Assembly: GCA_050943315.1 (NCBI GenBank)
Contig: JBMNOY010000009.1
Location: 1-58,064, forward strand
Direction of reading: 5' to 3'
Length of the DNA: 58,064 bases
From: JBDKUD01 sp050943315
Lineage (GTDB): Bacteria; Bacillota; Syntrophomonadia; Syntrophomonadales; Syntrophomonadaceae
Shown here: positions 8,424 to 16,680 of the stretch, piece by piece
How the letters are laid out: every line of letters begins with the position of its first letter
Numbering within the stretch: position 1 is the first letter of the stretch
Position numbers and translations under genes: made by a program
The notes under the pieces: generated by a model
The model's database searches: none
Told to the model about the DNA's origin: nothing
Seen by the model: only the letters and a program-made list of their open reading frames with translations

Positions 8424-8519
8424 AATATTATTAAGATTAAATTCAAGAGTAATCTACAAGGGCTTGAAACTAGTTCTTTATCATTGTTTTTAGCGTACCT
8501 AAAGGATTACTCTTGATAC
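8424..8519 (+). ncRNA. CreA/CreR-like mini-CRISPR RNA (crRNA-like cas regulator)
   Basis: Pseudo-repeat 1 (8441-8470) keeps only the 3-prime half of the array repeat: 15 of its last 19 positions match, ending TTGAAAC. Pseudo-repeat 2 (8486-8519) keeps the 5-prime half: its first 16 nt, GTTTTTAGCGTACCTA, are identical, and it ends TTGATAC. Between them is a 15-nt spacer (8471-8485). The two diverged halves are exactly complementary over 12 nt (8443-8454 with 8505-8516), so the RNA can fold into a clamp around handle and guide. It lies between cas6 and cas8, opposite to the cas genes. Known relatives in concept are the CreA antitoxin RNA and Cas-regulating RNAs that guide Cascade to repress a promoter without cleavage. 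No toxin frame was found, so a cas autoregulator is the better reading. Confidence 0.75.
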
Positions 8520-8547
8520 TATTTCACTAAGATTTCTAATACTTCCT

Positions 8548-9291
8548 TTACCCCACCACCTCCCAGCACCCAAATCCCTGAGAGTTCTTACTTCCCAGGC
8601 CAGTCTCATACGCAACCTCTATGAGTTCAGGATTACCTTTCAACCAGTAAATGCCATTGTAAGCTTCAATTATGGTTCCTTTATAGTTAGCCACTATTTT
8701 GAACTTTCTTTCCTGCATACCGTTTGGGATAATCGTAAATTCTTGGTTTTGGGGAGATTCACCGTATAGTATTTGATATTTAGATAATAGATTTTGTCTG
8801 GCTATTTCGGAAAATCTTGATTTCCAAGGAGAGAAGTACTCGGTCCTTTTTTTGCCATCCTCTATAACTGTTGAGTAAGCAACCATCGGGGATAGCATCT
8901 TAACCTGGACACTGCCATGAAATACCGTTTTACGATATACATTAATACTGGCGATCTCTAAAATGTTATGACCCAGGAAAAGCATATCCGATTTTATTAG
9001 TGATTCAGCCAGGTCTGTAATGAATGCTTCGAGGGGGGAAGAGATTACTATGTGGATAGGAGGTTGAAAGGTTATGGTTCCGGTGGTACGATTCATGCGA
9101 AATGTCCCCAGAATACGGGAGAAAGTAAAAAGTCTAAAGACCTTATTGTTAACTTCATATCCGGTGTGATGTAGGAATTGACGATAGTCCTGGTCCGATA
9201 TACTGTTATAGAGGAATCCTTGAAGTATATGATTATACTGCACAGGCAGTACTATATCTTTATCCGCATTAAGCACAATAGATATTCGCAT
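8548..9291 (-). CDS. cas6: crRNA-processing endoribonuclease Cas6
   Basis: Cas6 cuts the precursor transcript within each repeat. The product is 247 residues from the ATG at 9291 (MRISIVLNADKDIVLPVQYN), a normal Cas6 opening. The longer frame to 9426 would cross the promoter of the divergent exporter and has no family-like residues. The C-terminal G-rich motif GLGSKNSQGFGCWEVV is the hallmark RAMP glycine loop. The ribosome site is weak. A candidate promoter (TTGTTG - 16 nt - TATACA) lies upstream on the minus strand. The gene is separated from cas8 by 361 bp containing the mini-CRISPR. Confidence 0.95.
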   Translation of the reverse strand: MRISIVLNADKDIVLPVQYNHILQGFLYNSISDQDYRQFLHHTGYEVNNKVFRLFTFSRILGTFRMNRTTGTITFQPPIHIVISSPLEAFITDLAESLIKSDMLFLGHNILEIASINVYRKTVFHGSVQVKMLSPMVAYSTVIEDGKKRTEYFSPWKSRFSEIARQNLLSKYQILYGESPQNQEFTIIPNGMQERKFKIVANYKGTIIEAYNGIYWLKGNPELIEVAYETGLGSKNSQGFGCWEVVG

Positions 9292-9419
9292 ATTTTTGTC
9301 ACTCACTTTTTCGTAATTAATAATACCTTCGATATTTTCCCATTTTATCCTCCATTTTACTCGCAATAAATGTATAAAAATTCTACATAGGACAACAAGT
9401 GAATCGAATCCCCCCTCCT

Positions 9420-9448
9420 TTGTCATCCCCCAATATTTGCGTTAGAAT
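9420..9448 (+). promoter_or_regulatory. Vegetative promoter of the MATE exporter
   Basis: TTGTCA (9420-9425), exactly 17 nt, then TAGAAT (9443-9448): five of six matches in both boxes. The start would be near 9455, about 27 nt before the ATG, with GGGGAG in between. Confidence 0.75.
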
Positions 9449-9481
9449 ATACAGATAACTGAAATTACGGGGAGTACCGCT

Positions 9482-10843
9482 ATGTTATTCATCCAGGATA
9501 AAGATTTACGCGCTAAAATTCTTAAGACCGCCGGTCCGGCTATGATTGAAATGGTTATGTATATGATTATCGGCATGGTGGATGTGGCGGTGGTCGGCCG
9601 GCTGGGGGCAGCGCCTTTGGCGGCTGTGGGGCTGGGTGCAGAGATATTCTTTTCTGTGGTATTATTGCTGGAAGCACTGGCCATGGGGTCTACGATTCTG
9701 GTGGCTCAAGCCAAGGGAGCAGGCAGGTTGGAGGATGCCAGTCAGGTGGCCGGGCATACTTTTCTGCTGGCTATGTTGCTGGGAGTACTGGTAGCCTGGT
9801 TCGGCTTGACATATTCTCCTGCTATTTTAGACCTTTTCTCAGTTGAACCGGATGTATACCGTCAAGCACTGGATTACCTCTTAATCGTCTTTATGATATC
9901 CCCTTTCGCCCTGGGACTGGCCATGGCTCATTCGGTTTTCCGGGGTCTGGGACGTACTGACATTCCGATGAAGATTTCCCTGGTTATCAATATTATTAAT
10001 GTAATTGGGGATGTTCTGCTGGTCTACGGCCTTTGGGGATTTCCGCGTATGGGAGTAGCTGGAGCAGCACTAGCCACGTCATTGGCCCATACGGTGGGGT
10101 TTATCCTGGCGGCGTTGTTCCTTTTCGGTGGCAAGATTGGTCTGAAGGTTAACCTGGCAGCTGTTTTTAAGGTTAATCTAGCTACTTTTAGGGGAATTCT
10201 TCACCTGGGTGTTCCCAGTCTGGCCGAACAATCTTTTAACACTATGGCTAATCTGATATCTATGTTTTTAATTGTGTATATCGGAACAGAGGCTTTTGCT
10301 GCCCATGAACTAGCCTTGACCGTAGAATCAGTATCGTTTATGCCCGGCATGGGAATTGCCATGGCCACAACTGCACTGGTAGGACACGCGGTGGGGGCAA
10401 AAGACGCGACAGCCATGCGTAAAGCGTCGCGGGGCAGTATGGAGTTTGCGCTCTTGTTGATGAGTATATTTGCATTGATTTTCGGAGCTTTCCCCTATCA
10501 AGTGGCTGCTCTTTTTACCAGCGATAAAAGTATTGTTGCTTTGTCAGGGACCCTTATTCGCATTGCCGCCCTGGAACAGGCCGCAATAGCCATTGCTGCG
10601 GTAATTGGAGGCATTCTAAAAGGAACGGGTGATACCCGCACCCCTATGATTATCAGTACTATATTTACCTGGCTATACCGTCTGCCTCTGATGTATCTTA
10701 TGATTCGGGTGTGGGGACTTTCGATTACCCATGTATGGTTGCTATTTGTGAGCGATTGGATACTGCGAGGTTTGTCCTATATATTAGTTTATCGCCGAAA
10801 AAGGCGGTTGAATTTGTTGTTGCCGGAGGTTGGCGGTCAGTAA
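9482..10843 (+). CDS. MATE family multidrug/sodium antiporter
   Basis: This 453-residue membrane protein has about twelve hydrophobic segments in two similar halves, as in MATE (NorM/DinF-type) exporters. The opening LRAKILKTAGPAMIEMVMYMIIGMVD and later GRTDIPMK, GIAMATTALVGHAVGAKD and GDTRTPM are recognisable family stretches. It would exchange sodium or protons for cationic drugs or metabolites at the cytoplasmic membrane; the substrate cannot be predicted. The start has GGGGAG six bases upstream and a good promoter before it. It is divergent from cas6 and convergent with the terpene gene, 17 bp away. Base composition is visibly richer in GC than the cas genes. Confidence 0.92.
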   Translation: MLFIQDKDLRAKILKTAGPAMIEMVMYMIIGMVDVAVVGRLGAAPLAAVGLGAEIFFSVVLLLEALAMGSTILVAQAKGAGRLEDASQVAGHTFLLAMLLGVLVAWFGLTYSPAILDLFSVEPDVYRQALDYLLIVFMISPFALGLAMAHSVFRGLGRTDIPMKISLVINIINVIGDVLLVYGLWGFPRMGVAGAALATSLAHTVGFILAALFLFGGKIGLKVNLAAVFKVNLATFRGILHLGVPSLAEQSFNTMANLISMFLIVYIGTEAFAAHELALTVESVSFMPGMGIAMATTALVGHAVGAKDATAMRKASRGSMEFALLLMSIFALIFGAFPYQVAALFTSDKSIVALSGTLIRIAALEQAAIAIAAVIGGILKGTGDTRTPMIISTIFTWLYRLPLMYLMIRVWGLSITHVWLLFVSDWILRGLSYILVYRRKRRLNLLLPEVGGQ

Positions 10844-10860
10844 TAAGGCTTGCCTTTATT

Positions 10861-11970
10861 TTAATTGATAATCTTTCTGACCAGGCGGCATAATCGCAAC
10901 ACATTCCTGGTGGATCCGGCTGACTCGGTTATTAATTCCCGGGCATAGGAATCCAATCCGTTTTGTTTGACTTTTTGATCTGACAAATACATGGCCAGCA
11001 AACCTTCGACAACGGTTTTTCCGAAAGTTGGGTCAGGTAACTGGTTTATTCTGTCATGAGCCTGATTTATGAACAGCTTTAGCCTCTGTATCATTATTTC
11101 GTCACGGGGATAGTAAAAGGTAAAATTCAAATCCCCTCCCAGCCGGTCTTCTTCCTGGTCTATTAAATAGTCCAGCAGTATGTGTAATCCGCATACCCAG
11201 GGAAAGTAGGTCTGAACTATGGCCAGGCTTTCTTCCCGGCGCACTTCTGGGCAGGTGGCCAGGCCCAACAAGGCGAACAAACCCAGGGTGGAGCCGCTTG
11301 CCGCGGCAAATTCCTGCCATTCAATTCCCGGATAGCCAGGCAGCAGGCTGTTGGCCCAGTCTCTTAACTGCTGTTCTCTAATATCCCAGGATACGTGTTT
11401 ATGTACCTGTAACTCGATATAGCACTCAACCAGGGCGTTCACTTCTGCGTACACAGCACTATAGGAAGGCAATTGCGCAATACACTGACGGCATTTGTCC
11501 ACCAGTTTGTCTATATAGCCGCCATCGTTATGGTACGGGTAGTGATTATAATAGTCTTCAGGCAACTCGGTCCCTGGAGTTACAGCTGCCAGGAGTGATT
11601 GATGCAAGCACCGGAATGCTTTCCCATCTGTGCATTCGGTTCGATCACAAAGATTGTCCAGGAAATCACAGAGAGTCTGGTAAGCCACTATCAACTCCAG
11701 CAGCAGCGGTTCCCATTTTCCGTAAGGGACCGCAAACACGGCCCCTCCCTGGCAGTGAAAAGCCTTTTTCTGCAGACTCGCCAGAGCCTGGCGCTTTAAC
11801 TCCGTATCAATACATTGCTGAGCCTGGCCTTCCCAGTAGGTGAGCAGTTTTTTCACTTGGGGCAGGGTATTTGTTATATAGTGCAGCAGCAAGCGGTTCT
11901 GCATGATGCGGGTTTTCCATTTTCCTGCAATTGGTTGTCGCGGTCTGGTGGGTATTATCGGTAATTCCAC
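10861..11970 (-). CDS. ytpB: Tetraprenyl-beta-curcumene synthase-like terpene cyclase (YtpB, DUF2600)
   Basis: The 369-residue protein matches the YtpB type of terpene cyclase, which converts heptaprenyl diphosphate (C35) to tetraprenyl-beta-curcumene. Aspartate-rich metal motifs are visible at DFLDNLCDR (about 102-110) and DYLIDQEED (about 265), in a helical protein. The GTG start at 11970 overlaps the TAG stop of the prenyl synthase gene by one base and has AGGAGG upstream, so the two genes are coupled. In Bacillus this step leads to sesquarterpenes/sporulenes. No squalene-hopene-type cyclase for the next step is in the window. Confidence 0.88.
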   Translation of the reverse strand: MELPIIPTRPRQPIAGKWKTRIMQNRLLLHYITNTLPQVKKLLTYWEGQAQQCIDTELKRQALASLQKKAFHCQGGAVFAVPYGKWEPLLLELIVAYQTLCDFLDNLCDRTECTDGKAFRCLHQSLLAAVTPGTELPEDYYNHYPYHNDGGYIDKLVDKCRQCIAQLPSYSAVYAEVNALVECYIELQVHKHVSWDIREQQLRDWANSLLPGYPGIEWQEFAAASGSTLGLFALLGLATCPEVRREESLAIVQTYFPWVCGLHILLDYLIDQEEDRLGGDLNFTFYYPRDEIMIQRLKLFINQAHDRINQLPDPTFGKTVVEGLLAMYLSDQKVKQNGLDSYARELITESAGSTRNVLRLCRLVRKIIN

Positions 11971-12986
11971 TACCTGACTGCCTCCTGACCAGATGTAACA
12001 CCGTAGTGCTGCAGTTTATTATAATATCCTTCTACCAGAAAAACGGCCAACTCTTCCAGTGCCCGGCGAGCAGGATGGTCGGGCAGAATATGAATAAGAT
12101 TTAGTCCTTGATTCAAGAATTCCCGCGAGCGGTCTAACGAATATTGTATTGCACCACAGTCTTCCAGTATGCTAATAATCTTTTTTATTTCCTGATCAGC
12201 CAGGTTTCTGTTTCTAATAACCGTCTTGAGCCAGGGTCCATATTCGCTTTGCAGGGCAAAAATGACCGGCAGGGTAATATTGCCCTGTACCAGGTCGTTT
12301 CCCACTGGTTTACCTATAAGAGTACTGTCGGAAACGAAATCGAGCAGGTCGTCAATTATCTGATAGGCATAACCCAGGCAGCTGCCGAATTGCTCAACTA
12401 CTTCTATTTCATTTAGAGGCATAGAGCTCAACAGGGCACCAGTTTTGCAGCTGGAAGCAAATAGACAGGCGGTTTTGCGATAGCTCTTATCATAGTAGTC
12501 ATCTTCAGAAATATCAGTATTATAAGCCATGGTCATCTGGTGTATTTCTCCGGAACACATTATCTGAATGGTTTCGGTTATATTGTCCATGATTTTAAGT
12601 AACCCATGGTAGTTTATAAGCTTAAAGGCACTGGCAAAAAGGTAGTCTCCAGTAAGTACCCCAATATGATTACCCCATTTGCCATTTATACTTTCACGTC
12701 CTCTTCTTATCAGAGCCTCATCGATAATATCGTCATGCACCAGCGAAGCCATGTGAATCATTTCCACTGCTGCTGCTATATCTCTTACTATACTACCATC
12801 ATGAGGGTATAGTGATGCGGTTAGACATACCAGTCGGGGTCTGAGCATTTTCCCGCTATTGTTCAAGAGGTAGGAGATAACCTGATTAATATCCTCATTG
12901 TCAACAGATAGTAGAATCTCCTGCATGCGGCTAGTAATTGAACCAACTGAGAAAGGTTCGTAGTAAATATTAGTATCCGGGCTAAT
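11970..12986 (-). CDS. hepT: Long-chain polyprenyl (heptaprenyl) diphosphate synthase, HepT-like; probable ATT start
   Basis: This trans-prenyltransferase of about 338 residues has both aspartate-rich motifs, HDDIIDEALIRRG and YQIIDDLLDF, plus KPVGNDLVQGNITLP. It supplies C35 (or similar) diphosphate for quinones and for the coupled cyclase. The first ATG (12926) has no ribosome site and would remove about 20 in-frame residues (translation includes NIYYEPFSVGSI) that fit the usual N-terminal helix. Upstream of these is an in-frame TAA, then AAAGGGAG and, 9 nt on, an ATT at 12986, the only plausible initiator. A TATAAT hexamer lies further upstream at about 13018. HepT usually works with a HepS partner, which is not seen here. 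Confidence 0.87.
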   Translation of the reverse strand: MSPDTNIYYEPFSVGSITSRMQEILLSVDNEDINQVISYLLNNSGKMLRPRLVCLTASLYPHDGSIVRDIAAAVEMIHMASLVHDDIIDEALIRRGRESINGKWGNHIGVLTGDYLFASAFKLINYHGLLKIMDNITETIQIMCSGEIHQMTMAYNTDISEDDYYDKSYRKTACLFASSCKTGALLSSMPLNEIEVVEQFGSCLGYAYQIIDDLLDFVSDSTLIGKPVGNDLVQGNITLPVIFALQSEYGPWLKTVIRNRNLADQEIKKIISILEDCGAIQYSLDRSREFLNQGLNLIHILPDHPARRALEELAVFLVEGYYNKLQHYGVTSGQEAVR

Positions 12987-13056
12987 TAGATAACACTCCC
13001 TTTACACAAGGTATTTATTATATAGTTCCCACCCGGATACAAAATATACCATTTTT

Positions 13057-13791
13057 TTAATTGTTGAGTATCTTTTGTTTGACCTGTTGATGAGCAAAGT
13101 TTTCAATCTTATCATCAATTACCCGCGTAATTTTAACACCTTTTCGTGCTGCCATGTTTCTGATGTACCAATCAGCAATAGCCGGATTTTTCGGTAATAA
13201 TGGACCATGCAGATAGGTTCCCAGCAAATTTTTGAAAACTAATCCCTCAGTCTTATCTTCGCCGTTGTTTCCATAACCTTTGACAACGGTGCCAAAAGGC
13301 TGAAGACGGGAATCATTAAAATAGGTTCGCCCTCCGTGATTCTCGAACCCAACTACGGTTTCAGCCTTACCGGAAATATTAGTATTTATGAGAATATTGC
13401 CAATCAACCGGCTTTTGCGGCCCGCAGTAAAGAAATCAAAGAAACCCAAACCGGCCATGTCACTACCCTCCCAGGACCGGTAAGATTTGCCCAGCAGTTG
13501 ATAGGCACCACATATACAAAGCACCGGCAGGCCACTGTTTATTTTCATAAGCAGGTTATCCGCCTTACCCAGCAAATCCCGGTAGACCAGACCCTGCTCA
13601 CGATCCGAACCTCCGCCCATGAAAATCATATCTATCTTATCAAATTCCAGTTTGTCACCCAAACTTATATTTTGTATCTTGCATTTATGTCCATACCATG
13701 CCAGTCTCTGCTGCAGGCAAACCAGGTTTCCCCTGTCACCGTACAGGTTCATAAGATCCGGATACATATGGGCAATTCTAAATTCCGCCAT
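13057..13791 (-). CDS. gatD: Lipid II isoglutaminyl synthase, glutaminase subunit GatD
   Basis: This 244-residue class I glutamine amidotransferase releases ammonia for MurT, which amidates the alpha carboxyl of D-glutamate in lipid II. The nucleophile lies in CICGAYQLLG, and the histidine/glycine segment in VVGFENHGGRTYF and TYLHGPLLPKNP is typical. The N-terminus MAEFRIAHMYPDLMNLYGDRG is diagnostic for GatD. The start was set to the ATG at 13791, which has GGGAGGGTG upstream; an earlier in-frame start would overlap murT by 8 bp. The murT stop is 16 bp upstream. Confidence 0.95.
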   Translation of the reverse strand: MAEFRIAHMYPDLMNLYGDRGNLVCLQQRLAWYGHKCKIQNISLGDKLEFDKIDMIFMGGGSDREQGLVYRDLLGKADNLLMKINSGLPVLCICGAYQLLGKSYRSWEGSDMAGLGFFDFFTAGRKSRLIGNILINTNISGKAETVVGFENHGGRTYFNDSRLQPFGTVVKGYGNNGEDKTEGLVFKNLLGTYLHGPLLPKNPAIADWYIRNMAARKGVKITRVIDDKIENFAHQQVKQKILNN

Positions 13792-13807
13792 TACGGCACC
13801 CTCCCCG

Positions 13808-15211
13808 TCACTCACCGTTTACAGTACGTTGTGCTTGTTGCTGCAATTCTACCGGAACAGGGGATTTCTTCTGTAGTTTAACCAGTATCTTACGACACTG
13901 AAATAGTGCGGTATAGGTGGATAAAATATAGCTGATTTTGCTGTCGCCATATACTGCTTTTTCTATACCCTCACGCAATCCTGTTTCTATAGTAATCTTC
14001 TCGGTATCAAAGCCGGCATATTTTATACGTACCGCCATATCTCCGCTCCTCTGCCCCGAGCAGATTATTTCACCGATGGCAGCCGTTGGATCGATTATAG
14101 GTTCAAAATCCGCATCCCAAATCCAGGAGATATCTCTGCCATCAGCAGCGTTGTCATTAAGTGCTATAAAGAGGTTTTTGGCGGCAGGATCACTGGCAAC
14201 CATGGTCAGACTCTGATTTAGACCAGTAGGATTTTTCACCAGGATCAGAATTGTCTTTTTGCCGTTTATAAAGAATGTCTCCATCCTCCCAGCACTAGGT
14301 CTGAAACTGGCTATGGCCTTCTGGATTATTTCATCGGGTAGAACCAGAATTTTGGATAAAGCAATCGCTGCCAGCACATTATAAGCATTGTAGAATCCCT
14401 TATACGGACTTCTAATAGGCATATCATTAATCGTCATAGAAATCTCTGCCGACATGTCCAGGTTACCGCCACAAAAATCACAGGCGGGGTTACGGCTATG
14501 GCACCGGGGACATTCAAAACTTCCTAATTGGGCATAATGGTAACGGCGATAGTTTAACTGGTGCCCGCAGATTACGCAAAATCGTCCTTCTCTGCTGGCT
14601 GCACCCTGAATCGAGTCATAGCGGGTATCCTGAAATCCATAATACCAGCACTTTAAGCCGGTCTGGTCCTGAAAGTGAACCATCAGCGGATCGTCAGCAT
14701 TTAGGATTAATTCCATTTGGCTGCCTTTAACCGCATCTTTTATTAAGTTGATGGTATGGTCAAGTTCACCATACCTATCCAACTGATCCCGAAAGAAATT
14801 GGTAATGAGAAGAAAATCTACCCTTAGTTCATTCAGCAATAGTGGAACATTGGCTTCATCGGTTTCCAGCAGCGCATAATCAAAGTGTCTGCTGCCAGTC
14901 AGGTTGGAAGCTTTAATAAAAGCGGTAGTTATTCCAGTCAACATATTAGCCCCGGCCTGATTGTGCACATAGGAACTGTTATTTTGTTTCATAATTTCGG
15001 CAATCATATTGGTAGTGGTAGTTTTGCCATTGGTGCCGGTTACCATAATCGTAGGGCCATCAATGTTTCTACCCAGATCGATTAATATCCGCGGGTAAAT
15101 ACGGCGGGCAATTTTACCTGGAATATCCGTACCCTGGTTACCGATAAGACGGCTCAGAAAAATTGCTGTTTTACCGGCCAGAATCGCTGCCCATCTTAAA
15201 AGTCTGTCCAT
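13808..15211 (-). CDS. murT: Lipid II isoglutaminyl synthase, Mur-ligase subunit MurT
   Basis: The 467-residue Mur ligase-like protein has the ATP loop GTNGKTTTTNM at about 58, a zinc ribbon insertion (CVICGHQ ... CPRCHSRNPACDFCG) and the C-terminal domain of the MurT family. With GatD it forms isoglutamine in peptidoglycan, which matters for cross-linking. The ATG has AAGAGGTG upstream. Genes murT and gatD form a two-gene operon. The glycosyltransferase terminator lies between murT and the gene upstream of it. Confidence 0.95.
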   Translation of the reverse strand: MDRLLRWAAILAGKTAIFLSRLIGNQGTDIPGKIARRIYPRILIDLGRNIDGPTIMVTGTNGKTTTTNMIAEIMKQNNSSYVHNQAGANMLTGITTAFIKASNLTGSRHFDYALLETDEANVPLLLNELRVDFLLITNFFRDQLDRYGELDHTINLIKDAVKGSQMELILNADDPLMVHFQDQTGLKCWYYGFQDTRYDSIQGAASREGRFCVICGHQLNYRRYHYAQLGSFECPRCHSRNPACDFCGGNLDMSAEISMTINDMPIRSPYKGFYNAYNVLAAIALSKILVLPDEIIQKAIASFRPSAGRMETFFINGKKTILILVKNPTGLNQSLTMVASDPAAKNLFIALNDNAADGRDISWIWDADFEPIIDPTAAIGEIICSGQRSGDMAVRIKYAGFDTEKITIETGLREGIEKAVYGDSKISYILSTYTALFQCRKILVKLQKKSPVPVELQQQAQRTVNGE

Positions 15212-15296
15212 TTTACACCTCTTAGTTTAAAGGGTACTGCGAAAAATCACATCTTCTATTATAATACCTATTACCCCTTTTGGGTGCTGTGATCAC

Positions 15297-15329
15297 AATA
15301 AAAAAGGTCTGTCTTAAACAACAGACCTT
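15297..15329 (-). terminator. Rho-independent terminator after the GT4 gene
   Basis: On the minus strand, 9-bp stem AAGGTCTGT / ACAGACCTT (15321-15329 with 15304-15312), 8-nt loop, then a run of T. It lies just after the stop of the glycosyltransferase. Confidence 0.9.
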
Positions 15330-15344
15330 GAATGCTAACCTGGT

Positions 15345-16541
15345 TTATGATCCAAACCGGGATATTACTTCTAGTAGCCGGTGGTGCCTGCGGAAATGGT
15401 TGCTGGCGAGCCGGGCATAAAGTTCCTCCATTTTTCGAGCCATGTTGGCAGAGGATAATTCTTCGGCCTTTTTTAGTGCCCCTTTCTTAAGCCTGGCGTA
15501 TAAATCGGGGTTATTTATCACCCGGCAGACCGCCCGGGCAAATTCCTCCTGGTCACAGTCAGTCAGAATCCCATCGACCTCATTATCAACCATATCATTA
15601 ACCCCTGAAGCTTTTACTGCTACTACCGGCAAACCGGCCGCCATAGCCTCAATCAGCACTATTCCCTGGGTTTCAGTAACCGAAGAGAAAACAAATAGGT
15701 CAGCTGACTGGTATACATGAACCAACTGGTCAAACGGCAAGGCTCCAGTAAAGACCACATCGTTTTTAAGCGATAATCCCAGCTCAACACACAAATTCTT
15801 AAGTTCTGTTTCTAATGGTCCCTGGGCAGTAAGGACCAGGGTACTATCAGGCAGTTCATTCTTTATTTTTTGAAACGCTTGGATAAGAAATTCCAGGTTT
15901 TTTTCTTTGGTTAAGCGTCCCACAAACAGCAAGACCTGATTACCCTCAGGAATATTATAATTTTCTTGCAGCCATTTATTGTTCCCGCCTTTAAACTTAT
16001 CAACCGGCACCCCGGTAGGAATAATGGATATAGGTGTTTTAATCCGGTAATTAACCAGCATTTCCTTTACTTCTGAGCTGGGTACAACAATATGTTGACA
16101 ATGGCTGCAAAAATTGTTGCTGTATTTAATGGTTATTTCTCGGGCCCAATGCTGAGCCAGGGGTACATAGTGAATGTATTGGTCATATTTGGTATGGTAA
16201 GTGAATAACAGCGGAATTTTATATCTTCGGGCATAATGTAGTCCGACCCGGCCCATAGTAAATGGGGAATGAACATGAATAATATCCAGGTTCAACTTTT
16301 TGACCGTCAGGTTTAGGCCCGGGTGAACCGGTATGGCCAGAGTAAAATCCTTATTTGTTGGTGAAGGCAGTGAGAAAAAACGGTAGACATTTTCTTCCTG
16401 CTCAAAATAGTTGGGATAACTGGGTGCAAAAATGTATATCTGGTGACCTAACCTGGTCAACTCCTCCTTAAATGTAGAAATTGAGGTTACCACACCGCTG
16501 GTATATGGTTTGTAGCTGTCGGTAAATATACCCACTCTCAT
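15345..16541 (-). CDS. Family GT4 glycosyltransferase, diacylglycerol glucosyltransferase-like
   Basis: This 398-residue GT-B enzyme has the N-terminal motif MRVGIFTDSYKPYTSGVVTS and the C-terminal nucleotide-sugar motif SSVTETQGIVLIEAMAAGLPVVA with the EX7E pair. Closest in look to 1,2-diacylglycerol 3-glucosyltransferases or alpha-mannosyltransferases that build membrane glycolipids, acting at the inner face of the membrane. No transmembrane segment is evident. The ATG follows AAGGAGGACAG. It is apparently a single-gene transcript ending in a clear terminator. The exact acceptor is not deducible. Confidence 0.85.
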   Translation of the reverse strand: MRVGIFTDSYKPYTSGVVTSISTFKEELTRLGHQIYIFAPSYPNYFEQEENVYRFFSLPSPTNKDFTLAIPVHPGLNLTVKKLNLDIIHVHSPFTMGRVGLHYARRYKIPLLFTYHTKYDQYIHYVPLAQHWAREITIKYSNNFCSHCQHIVVPSSEVKEMLVNYRIKTPISIIPTGVPVDKFKGGNNKWLQENYNIPEGNQVLLFVGRLTKEKNLEFLIQAFQKIKNELPDSTLVLTAQGPLETELKNLCVELGLSLKNDVVFTGALPFDQLVHVYQSADLFVFSSVTETQGIVLIEAMAAGLPVVAVKASGVNDMVDNEVDGILTDCDQEEFARAVCRVINNPDLYARLKKGALKKAEELSSANMARKMEELYARLASNHFRRHHRLLEVISRFGS

Positions 16542-16680
16542 TGCGGCTGTCCTCCTTTTTATCCGTATTCCTAAAAGGATTATCCTGGCTTTCTTATCCT
16601 ACTTATCAATATAGAATTAACTGTGTTAATTGATAATTTTCTTATATAAAAATATATAACGTTCTGAAGATAATGGCAAA

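Noticed and set aside
8186..8440. A CreT-like toxin gene beside the mini-CRISPR
   Set aside because: No small frame with ribosome site and rare codon run is visible; the guide target overlaps the cas8 promoter instead.
9292..9426. N-terminal extension of cas6
   Set aside because: It would run through the MATE promoter and adds residues unlike Cas6.
11102..11320. Other-frame minus-strand reading inside ytpB
   Set aside because: Shadow of the real gene with no start signal.
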